From Chrysochromulina tobinii (Eukaryota; Haptophyta; Prymnesiales; Chrysochromulinaceae), in assembly GCA_001275005.1 (NCBI GenBank), contig JWZX01002971.1:1-16837 (forward strand): a DNA stretch of 16,837 nucleotides. The letters are read 5' to 3'. Below the pieces are notes generated by a model. That model saw only the letters and a program-made list of their open reading frames with translations. It was not told where the DNA came from and did no database searches. The translations under genes were made by a program, and so were the position numbers. Every line of letters begins with the position of its first letter. Within the stretch, counting starts at the first letter, position 1. Of the stretch, positions 8,576-16,651 are shown one piece after another.

Positions 8576-8591
8576 CTCGAGACGTCTCGAG
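8576..8591. repeat. 16-bp perfect palindrome
   Basis: CTCGAGACGTCTCGAG reads identically on both strands; such a site suits a dimeric DNA-binding protein. It lies about 430 bases upstream of the LRR start codon and 150 bases beyond the end of the kinase/ART gene. Confidence 0.7.
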
Positions 8592-8628
8592 ACACACATG
8601 TGATTCATGGACTTCATGTAATTCAGAT

Positions 8629-8669
8629 CGGCACTGGATCCAATATTGGCAATCCTGGATCCAGTGCCG
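8629..8669. repeat. 14-bp perfect stem-loop
   Basis: CGGCACTGGATCCA (8629-8642) and its exact reverse complement (8656-8669) flank a 13-base spacer, giving a strong hairpin. It lies about 60 bases beyond the stop codon of the minus-strand kinase/ART gene, so it could form in that gene's 3' UTR. Confidence 0.75.
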
Positions 8670-8729
8670 CAACTGGCGATGAGCAATTGCGGGCCGGGTA
8701 TCCCACGTGATAGCGCGCACACATGTCAG

Positions 8730-11700
8730 TCACTCTTGAAGTTCACGAGACGACTGGCGCTGAACTTCGAGCCCTTTTTTGGTCAGCATCATGTAACCGA
8801 GCGGGAGCACCTGCGAATCATTCTGTGCGACGAGCTCGGTGCAAGTGCGCGTGCTAGCCCAGGATTCGAACTGGATCGGCTCGCTAGCGCCATCACTTCG
8901 CGACACAACGACGAGGTGCGTGTCCGCCTTGTTGACGAGAGGCTTGCCGAGGAAGCCATTAGAATTCTTCGGCGACTCGACGACGGGGAAGGCGACGCCC
9001 ATGACGAACGCGCACACGATGACCGGTGTAGATCCGCGCTTCTCCGTAGCGTATTCCATGCAATAGTCCAGGTCCAGCGTCACATAGATGCCGCTCCCAT
9101 AGAAGCCGGCGTCGCGCTTGCCCAGGTTGGCGAAGCCACCGAGCAGGATCTTGCGGGCGATCTCTTCCGAAGGGGGCGTGTGATAGACGAGCAAGACACG
9201 GCTGTGCTCTAGCCGCTTGTCGCACCAGAGCGACGGCCAAGTTAGGAAACGCTCGAGCACCTTCTTACGCGCCTCTTCGTTGCCGTCCGGCGCGGTGTCT
9301 GATGACGCGCCGACGCCCGCGCGCATCTCGTTTGCAAGCCCAAAAGTAGACGTGTCAGCCGCGCGTTGGCTGAGCTTTTTCGCGGCCAGCGTGAACGCCA
9401 TCGAGCGCGAATTGCTCTTGCACAGCACCACCTTGTCGACCGTGTGTTGCGTGGCGATGCTGGTGGCTGACACGTGGCTCGATGCCTGGTCGAGCATCGC
9501 GAGCAGCTTGGCAGCCGCACGGGTACTCGGATCGCCATGATCGCCGGCGGCGCTTGCACCGGCATCCGTACCGATCCCGCCGACGTTGCATTCGCAGAGC
9601 CTCACATCGTCGTCGGCGCGCTCCTTGATCCATACTAGGCCGTTCTCCCGCATCGGCTCGAGCAGCGGCATCGTGTCGAGCAACGACCTCATCGTTTCCA
9701 TCGTCGACGTGTGTGGCTGCGCATCGGCATTTTTGATCGCCATGCCCGCCTTCTCGGGCGGCCGATGCCGCTTGTATTGGTCCATCACCACAAAGTCGAG
9801 GAAGGGTGCCGCGTGCAGCGTCGTGGTGGCGGAGGGGCGGTGAGCCTCACGCAGATCGAGTGCCGCCCGAACGGCCGTTTCAAAGGCGGGCTGGTACTCG
9901 CGTGGGATCTTGCCCACCTGCTCCTCGGCGAAGCTCAAATCCGGCTTGTGCCACATGTCCGGTGGTGCAATACCCGAGGCGAGCTCGCATGCCATCACGC
10001 CGAAGGCCCAGATGTCGGCCGGCTCCTTGACATGCGAGCGGCCCGCGTACCCCTCGGGGGACAGGTACCCCAACGTCCCCACGATCGTGTCGCCGCCCAT
10101 CGTCGGGTTCACAGTCCGTTTCGCGCCGTGCATCGACATGCCCATGCGCGTGCCGCCCGTCTCGGCCAAGAAGCGCGAGAGCCCAAAGTCCGCAAGGCGC
10201 AGCATGGAGCCATCGGCAGAGAGCAGCACATTGGCCGGCTTGATGTCGCCATGCACCATCTTCGCGCCGTGAATGTACTCAAGCGCCAATGAGCAGCTGA
10301 TGACGGGGGGGCAAGCACATAGAATCAGAGGCCATCTTGCGCAGTCAGAGGGCATCATGGATGGATTCGAGTGGGGTGCGCACCATCGTCAGCTTGCCCG
10401 TCACGTCGTCTTCGCTAGGTGGCGTGCCACTCCGCATCTGGCGCGCGAGGAAGCCTGCGAGATCGCCTCCCTCACAATACTCCATCACCATGTTCACTTG
10501 GCGCCGCCCCAAGTCGAGTTCCTCGATGAAGATGGAATGGCCCTTGACGAGCAGCTCGTGTCGCATCTGAAGCATCCGCGTGTACTCCCCGAAGACGCGA
10601 TTCGCCTGAGGCACATGGCCCGCAGTTGCGAGCATGAGACGCACTCAGATGCACTCAGACGCACTCAGATGAACTCAGACGCACTCAGATGAACTCAGAC
10701 TCACTCGGACGCATCATAGGCACTCACCTGCGAGTCATCGTCCACCTCGACGCGCTTGATTGCGACGCGCTGGAGTGTCTTCTTCGTCGACGGCGAGCAC
10801 CGTGAGCCCCGTGGCGCCTCGTCCGAGGATCTTGACAAGATCGTAATTGGCTGGTTGCTTTGGCGGCTTGCTCTCACTTTTCGGGGGCAAAGTGCTCGAG
10901 GTAGAGGGCATGATAGTTGTAGTTGTGCGCGGCCTCAGCTTCGAGCGCACCTTGGTTGCATCCAGATTGTTGGGCACGAGCTCCCTGAGCGACTCCATGC
11001 CCTGCTCGGCAAGGTCGAGCAAGATCCGGCCGTCCACTTCACGTTCACGCAGCATAGGCACGTACTGCGGCAGCTTGATCGCCTCGAAGAAGGCTACGAC
11101 GTCCTCTACGTCCGCGTCGGGCTCGTGACAGCGCTGCGCCAGCACCTCGACCATCTCGCGGCCGCTCGACGACGCCGTAGATGCTTCGGACGAAACTCGA
11201 GATGGCTGACTGGACAGCATTGGGATGCTCGACGACGACGATGAAGTAGCCTGACGTTGGACCTTGGGCTTAGCGGAGGCGTCGTATTGCGTGCCCGGGG
11301 AGATGGTGGGGAGCGGCGGCGGGTCTGGCCGAACGCCAGCGCCGTGCGGCGGTGCCGGTGGCGTCGGCGGCTGGCGCGTGCGCAGCACCGCGTCGTCGAT
11401 GCTGACACGGTGCCCTTTTGAGAGCTCCCCAGGCCAATCCTCTCGGTTGCGCCCCTGCAAAGCCTCGATTTGGGAGACCGTGCGGAACTTCACCTCTAGA
11501 AAGATGTCGGCGACGCTGACCAACTCGTCCTCAGGCAGCCTGCAGGTATCACGCAGCCACGCCACGAGCACCTTGCGGTCGTCCGCACGGCGTCGCTCGG
11601 CCGCTGCCTGCTCCTGTCGCTGACGGCGCTCTTCCTCCTCCTGCGCCTTTCGTCGGGCCTCGGCCTCCACTTCCTGTGCCTTTCGTCGGGCCTCGGCCTC

Positions 11701-14700
11701 CTGCTGACTCCTCTCCGCCTGCTCCTTGACACGCTGCTCCTCGAGAAAGCGCGCGCGCACCAAGGGCGCATCGCGCAGCAGCTGCAAGACCTCATTCTGC
11801 ACCTGGACCGGCTTCTTCAACATCCCCGAAAGTCTTTGATCGGAGAAAGCAGTCTCGCAGAGGTCAAGCACGCCGCTCACGTCGGCACCATGCTGGATGA
11901 GGAGCCGGAGCATTTTGGGCTGGGCGAGCGCGCCGAAGCGCTGCACCAGGCGGATGCCGTGGCCATCGGTCGCATTGGCACGCGCGCCTGCTTCGAGCAG
12001 CGCGGCACACTGTGCTTCGTCATCACGCATCATAGCACGGATGATCGCCGGATCGTTATCGTGATCGAGCTGGTTTGGGTCCGCCTTTGCCTTGAGCAAC
12101 ATCCGAAGGCACTCAACTTTGCGCGGGCTCGTTGCGCAGGTGGCCAGCATCAGCGGCGTGCCGCCTTTGCCATTGCGCTGCTCCACATTCCCCTTCGCCT
12201 CAATGAGCAACTTGAGCAGCGGAGGGTTCGCGTCCTGCGCCGCCCAATGCATCGGGTGCGCGCCATCGTTGTCCATGTGACCGATGGTGGCTGTGGCGCC
12301 CGCCTTGAGCAGCAGCGCCGCCGCTTCGACCCATCCCTTCTTAGAGACAGAGCAGATTGCGCTCTCGCCATCGCGCGGATCGATGGCGTTTACGTCAACC
12401 TTGTGCTCGATGAGGATGCGCAGGCACTCGAGCTTATCTTCCTTTTGGCTTTCATCGTCGTAACCAAATGCAAGCATGAGAGGCGAGCCGCCTTTGCCAT
12501 TCTTATTCTCGACGTCGGCCTTGGCCTTGCAGAGCAGCTCGAGGATCTTGGGGTAGGCGTCCTGGCATGCCCAGTGCATCGGATGCGTACCTATCTGATC
12601 CTTCTTATTGATCGTCTGTGCCGCGCCGTGCTCCAACAGCAGCTGGACGCACTCGATCGAATCGCCATGCACCGCGGCGTTGAGAAGTGTGGTACCGGAT
12701 TTTCTCGTCGCGTTTGCGTCGGCCTTGGCGCCGAGCAGTAGCCTGCAGCACTCGGGGTGGTCGCTTATGCACGCGAGCAAGGTGGGTGGGTCGCCATCGG
12801 CGTCAGTCAAGTGGACGTTTGCGCCGTTGGCCAGCAGCCACTTGACGGCATCGGTACGATCGCCGAGCACTGCGAAGGCGAGCGGTGACAACGACCTCGT
12901 GATGGAGGAAAATTGGTGGGTGTCCACGTTGGCCCGGCCCTGGAGCAGCATCTCAAGGATGGGCAGGTTGAGGTTGGGCTCGACGCAGCAGAGCCAACCA
13001 AGCGGCGTGCACTCGAGCGGCTTGGTCTTGCACTCCAAGTTGGCACGCGCATTGACGAGCGCCTCGACGCAGCTGCTGTGCGCGCCACGGACCGCCGCAT
13101 AGAGCGGCGTGAACTGCTCGTCGTCCATCGCCTCCATGTTTGCGCGGTACTCCAGGAGCAGCTGCACGCACACAACGAACCCAAACTGCGCAGCCACACC
13201 AAGGGGGCTCAGCTTGCCTCTTGGCTGGATTTGGACGTCGGCCCGACGCTCAAGGAGCAGCCGAGTGCACTCGAGCGACCCAGCACGGCACGCGTGCCAC
13301 AGCGGCGACGCCCCCGAAGCGTCCCGCACATCTGGGTTGCACCCGGGGCTATTGAGTAGCGCCTCAAGTCGCGTGACAGACTCGGCCGCGGCCATGAAGA
13401 TGTTGAGGCTGAGGTCGCCGGTCACGAACTCGAGCCGGCGTGCATCCAAATTCCACTCCTTTTGGCGGATATCCTGAGATGGCCGATCGAAGCACACGCG
13501 CGCGCCGCCGTCATGTGCCTCCTCGAGGCCGCCAGACACGTCGCCGTAATGTACGCCATGGTGCACCCAGCCGAGCACGTAGCCGCACACGCCCGAGCGC
13601 GAGTCACGTACGCGCACGCCGATCCGGAGATCGGGATGTGGCGCACCGTGAGGCCAGATGGACGCGTGCTCGGGATTATCAGGCACTCGATCTATCGAGG
13701 CAGAGGCGCGCGCCATCTGGAGCATCTGCAACATCTTCGACTTTTGAATGCGCAAGTGCTCTTTCTGGGTTGTTTCGCGCTTCGAGGGGGCGCTGTCGCG
13801 CTTCGAGGGCGCGCTGCGGCCGCCGCCCGTCCCGACGCCCGTCCCACTTCCGTGCTCGCGCATTGCCTGCGGCGGCCGCCACCGGGTGAGCGTGTCGTAG
13901 GGCGGGTCGGGCGCGGCCGCATCGAGAAACAGGAGCCGGTTGGCCGCCACCACGTTCCACGGGTTGCTTTCGTGATCGGAAGGCTTCTGATCATAGTAGA
14001 CGCGCACGCAGCCGTCGGATGACATGCCGCCGCTCGTGTCGTAGAATCGCCCCTGCGCCGTCTTCCAGCCCACGACTGTGCCTTTGGCCCCCCCGTCTAC
14101 GACTGCACCGATGTCGAGCACGCGCGTGCCGAGCTCGAGCAACGCATGGGGCGTCTCGTCCTCGAAGATGAAGCCCACGATCCCCAGACTCTGCTGCCGA
14201 CGCCATACAGCCAGCTCCGCCGCTGGCGGCGCCAGGTCGGACACAGAGCCACCCGCGCTGAATGCCCCGGCGCCCTTGACAGCTTCCATGATCTGATCCA
14301 CTGCAGGCGTACCGCACGCACCACCCAGCGGATGCGGTGGTCGAGGCGTCGTCGGCGACTTCGCCGCAGGTGGTGGTGGTGGCGTCGTCGTCGGCTTTTC
14401 CGCGGGCTCGAGGGCGGCGCGAACGCTGTTCAGAGCCTCATCCACGAGCTTGAGGTCTGCACCTTCGGGCAGTTGCACACCCTCTTTCGATTCCTCAAAG
14501 CCGCAAGCGTAAAGGAAGGCGACGGCGTCTTGATGTGGGAACAGTTTTTGGCTAAGATTCTTGTTCGTCTTATTCAGCGAGCGATACTTGAGCTCATCGG
14601 GCTTTTCGATCACGTTGCTCAAAACCTTTAGCAAGATGGTCAGCGTCGCCTCTGGGAGGTCACTCACGGATGGCAACCTATATTTATCGCTCGCTTGGCG

Positions 14701-14829
14701 CGAGGGTTTCAGCATGGAGAGCGCCAGAGCTTGGGCAAGGTCTGCGTCGTCCATCTCGTCTGCTTGGGCAAGGTCTGCGTCGTCCGTCTCGTCTATCTCC
14801 TCGATCATGGCTGCGAGAGAGGGTTCCAC
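8730..14829 (-). CDS. UIM-PUB-ankyrin-SAM-protein kinase-ADP-ribosyltransferase protein (tankyrase-like, three exons, one frame break)
   Basis: About 1963 residues from exons 14829-10728, 10605-10382 and 10296-8730. Order: UIM (ADLAQALALSML, near residue 28-40); PUB domain (60-141, TLTILLKVLSNVIEKPDELK ... ADLKLVDEALNSV), a fold that binds the p97/VCP tail in known proteins; two copies of an unrecognised domain (233-302 and 403-469); about 15 ankyrin repeats (475-1015); charged coiled coil (1030-1083); a helical SAM-like segment (1086-1150); SAM (1240-1300); Ser/Thr kinase (1328-1615) with GRGATG loop, VAIK Lys1358, Glu1374, HGD Asp1459, DFG Asp1478 and SPE; then a PARP-like ART (1805-1955) with His1814, GSGIY Tyr1846 and Glu1929 followed by SQVLP, the H-Y-E triad. 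Gly after the ART His is Thr. The kinase P-loop and VAIK are one base out of frame; dropping one base near 10783-10785 restores LAVD-KKTLQRVAIK. It is predicted intracellular, with no signal peptide. ANK-SAM-ART is the tankyrase order; the interposed kinase is not. The 5' start is the first ATG after the TATA element. Confidence 0.8.
10297..10381 (-). other. intron 2 of the kinase/ART gene (GC-AG, 85 bp)
   Basis: Between kinase exons GKLTM and SLALEYIHG. With a GC donor (GT|GCGCACC) and the acceptor ATCAG, the exons join in frame as TMV-CSLALEYIH. A GT donor two bases earlier (10383) would break the frame unless one more base is dropped. The intervening sequence contains an in-frame TGA, so it cannot be coding. 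Chosen as GC-AG because no further frame correction is needed. Confidence 0.6.
10606..10727 (-). other. intron 1 of the kinase/ART gene (GT-AG, 122 bp)
   Basis: Donor CAG|GTGAGT after the codons for EVDDDSQ and acceptor CCTCAG before those for ANRVFGEY. It is phase 0 and separates VAIK from the helix-C Glu of the kinase. More than half of the intron is the 10-bp repeat array at 10641-10710. Confidence 0.8.
10641..10710. repeat. 10-bp tandem repeat inside intron 1
   Basis: Seven contiguous 10-bp units of the type GCACTCAGAT, GCACTCAGAC and GAACTCAGAC, partly arranged as a 20-bp higher-order unit. It is wholly intronic. It shares the CACTC core and the 10-bp period with the array at 340-399. 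Confidence 0.9.
11646..11701 (-). repeat. 33-bp in-frame duplication in the coiled coil
   Basis: A 23-bp block is repeated exactly at 33-bp spacing, encoding two copies of EAEARRKAQE in the coiled coil of the kinase/ART protein. This is an 11-residue (hendecad) helical period. Confidence 0.8.
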
Positions 14830-14985
14830 GCCTTCGCCCCTGTGCTGACTGCCCCACGAGGGGCTCGAGCTCCCACAGCTTTCGAAGCCTTGATGAAAGC
14901 CGTTATATATAGCTCAAAGGTGACCAAACGGTAGGTGTGTTCGGCGATGTGCTGTCTTTTCACACGTGCTCGATTGTGAGCAGAA
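14830..14985. promoter_or_regulatory. divergent promoter with central TATA element
   Basis: A 156-bp gap separates the start codons of the divergent kinase/ART (-) and SH3BP5-like (+) genes. TTATATATA at 14903-14911, readable as a TATA element on either strand, lies about 75 bases from each start codon. Flanking sequence includes AGCTCAAAGGTGACC. The compact symmetrical layout suggests a shared bidirectional promoter; which gene the TATA serves cannot be told from sequence. Confidence 0.5.
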
Positions 14986-16383
14986 ATGGAAACATCTTCT
15001 CATGCTGCTGAAGAGGCTGCTGAAGAGCGCGCGAGGGCGTTCTCTCCGCCGTCGAGCGCGTGCGACAGCGGGATCGACACTGCTGGCGAGTCGGAGCCGG
15101 AGAGCCAAGATGAACCGGACACGGAGGATGAGGTGGAGGATGCCACGTCGTGGCGGCGGCAACAGGAGGGCCGCGGCGGCGATGAATCCGGCGCGATAGA
15201 CCCGCGCGTCGCAGGCGCATTCGATGGATTGAACAAGGCCATCGCGCGGAACAACGAGGTCGAGTTGGCCTACTCGGAGACGCAGCGAAAGCTGCAGCAA
15301 CAGCGTAAGGATGCGCAGGCTTCACTCGCAGCGCTCGAGAAGAAGCACAGCCGCGACCTCCGGAAGCTCGAGCGCTACCGATCGGAGCAAGCGGCGGCGC
15401 AAGAGGCGGCGCTCGCCCTCCGCGAGGTGTCGGCGCAGCTCGAGACGGCTCTGTCGGAGCTCGAGGCGGCCACCGAGACGCTCGCGTTGCAACGTGATGG
15501 CCTGACAATGGAACTCGGCCCATCTGGGTGGCAAGCCAACGCAGAGCAGCTCGCTGCACAGTCGGATGAGTGGCGCGTGGTCGAGGCGGCGCTGCAAAAG
15601 CGATGCGCCGACGCCGAGCGCGCAGTGCAGCGCCTCACGCGTGAGCACTGTGTCGCCGCCGCAGAGGATGAGAAGCGTGCCAAGCGAGTGCTTGACATGG
15701 CGTTGGCATTAGGTGAGGTGCTGTCGGCGGCGCTGCCTTACCTCGATGAGCAGGCGAGCGTCGAGTTTGAGGAGGCGTCGCTCGAGCGCTCGCTGCGCGA
15801 GCGGGGTGAAGAGACCGCACGAGCGAAGGCAACGGTCAAACAAGCCATGAGCGATCTGGAGCGAATCTCGCTCGAGATCATGCGACAGCAAGCTGTGGAG
15901 GGCGCGGCGGCGCACTCCGCGGCAATGCAGGCCTCGGAGACTCACCCATTGAGTGCGCAATACGAGGCGCAACAGGTGGCGGAGGCTGAGGCGACAGCGG
16001 CCGCCGCAAAGGCGGCGGCCGTGGCTGAGGAGGCCGTGCTGCGCGCAGCGGCCGAGGCGGAGGCGGCGAGGTGGCTCGGGGCACTCTCGAGGCGAGCGGA
16101 GGCGGCAGAGGGAGCGCAGGCCCCCGCCGCTGCCGCGCAGCATCAGCAGCAGTCGCCGCCATTGCAGCAGCCGCCGCCACTGCAGCCGCCGCCGCCGCCG
16201 CCGCCACAGCCGCAGCAGCGGACGCCGTCGCCCTCCACGAAACTAAAGAGGGCAGACGCGTTCGCGCGGGGCACTGCCTCAGGTCGCCATGCGTCCCGCC
16301 GTCAATCATTCTTCGGTGAACACACGGAGGAGCGACCCGCAATGAGCAGCATCGACTTCGACACAGTGCTTCCCACGTGGTGA
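14986..16383 (+). CDS. SH3BP5-like coiled-coil protein (putative Rab11-type GEF)
   Basis: An intact 465-residue protein. After an acidic, disordered N-terminus (1-69), IDPRVAGAFDGLNKAIARNN begins a long alpha-helical region to about residue 302. It resembles SH3BP5 (Sab/REI-1): family members start with IDPR-(I/V)...LN...N, continue as paired antiparallel helices, carry a PY motif (here PYLDEQ, 251) and end with AK..YK.AL..LE.IS.EIH; here that is AKATVKQAMSDLERISLEIM (280-299). SH3BP5 proteins are guanine-nucleotide exchange factors for Rab11 on endosomal membranes, so a role in vesicle traffic is inferred. The tail (303-465) is Ala-rich coil, then a Gln/Pro-rich tract (about 380-415), then a basic Ser/Arg segment (RHASRRQSFFGEH) that looks phosphorylatable. 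The ATG at 14986 is the first in frame, with context CAGAAATGG. No frame break. Confidence 0.65.
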   Translation: METSSHAAEEAAEERARAFSPPSSACDSGIDTAGESEPESQDEPDTEDEVEDATSWRRQQEGRGGDESGAIDPRVAGAFDGLNKAIARNNEVELAYSETQRKLQQQRKDAQASLAALEKKHSRDLRKLERYRSEQAAAQEAALALREVSAQLETALSELEAATETLALQRDGLTMELGPSGWQANAEQLAAQSDEWRVVEAALQKRCADAERAVQRLTREHCVAAAEDEKRAKRVLDMALALGEVLSAALPYLDEQASVEFEEASLERSLRERGEETARAKATVKQAMSDLERISLEIMRQQAVEGAAAHSAAMQASETHPLSAQYEAQQVAEAEATAAAAKAAAVAEEAVLRAAAEAEAARWLGALSRRAEAAEGAQAPAAAAQHQQQSPPLQQPPPLQPPPPPPPQPQQRTPSPSTKLKRADAFARGTASGRHASRRQSFFGEHTEERPAMSSIDFDTVLPTW

Positions 16384-16554
16384 AGGTCCCGGGATTCAAC
16401 ATTTTGCGCGCCGGTTGCGCGACTCCCGGACTGTGGGCGGCTCGTGGGACCGATTTGGCATTTGCACTCAGTGTTTACGGTTTAGCTTTAGGTTTTTGTC
16501 CCTGTTAGCAGATTTGAGATGAGCTTTTAGCCGGCCGGAAATCGCGGCTAACAA

Positions 16555-16578
16555 TCCAACTAACGTACGTTAGTTGGA
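16555..16578. repeat. 24-bp perfect palindrome
   Basis: The half-site TCCAACTAACGT at 16555-16566 is followed directly by its exact reverse complement (16567-16578), with no spacer. At 24 bp it is the longest spacer-less palindrome I found in the window. Confidence 0.85.
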
Positions 16579-16651
16579 CGTGCGCGTGCTAGCACCATGG
16601 CGGTGAGGCGACAGTGCAGGGGCGGACTTGGAATTGAAATCCCGGAATTTC

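Larger units (their letters stand above)
8147..8729. other. intergenic spacer rich in palindromic elements
   Basis: This lies between the start of the LRR gene and the end of the kinase/ART gene, both on the minus strand, and so contains the LRR gene's promoter. Three inverted repeats lie at 8347-8378, 8576-8591 and 8629-8669. A plus-strand frame across 8263-8682 has no domain signal and runs through the palindromes, so I do not call it a gene. Confidence 0.55.

Noticed and set aside
8263-8682. 139-residue plus-strand frame
   Set aside because: It passes through the palindrome and the hairpin, with no domain and a mixed composition; judged non-coding.
10735-10785. Exon 1 ending with the uncorrected frame (stop at about 10735)
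   Set aside because: That ending would cut the kinase after the P-loop, while VAIK and a canonical GTGAGT donor lie one base out of frame immediately downstream.
11836-12741. 301-residue plus-strand frame opposite the ankyrin repeats
   Set aside because: Antisense shadow of the ankyrin exon; long only because of codon bias.
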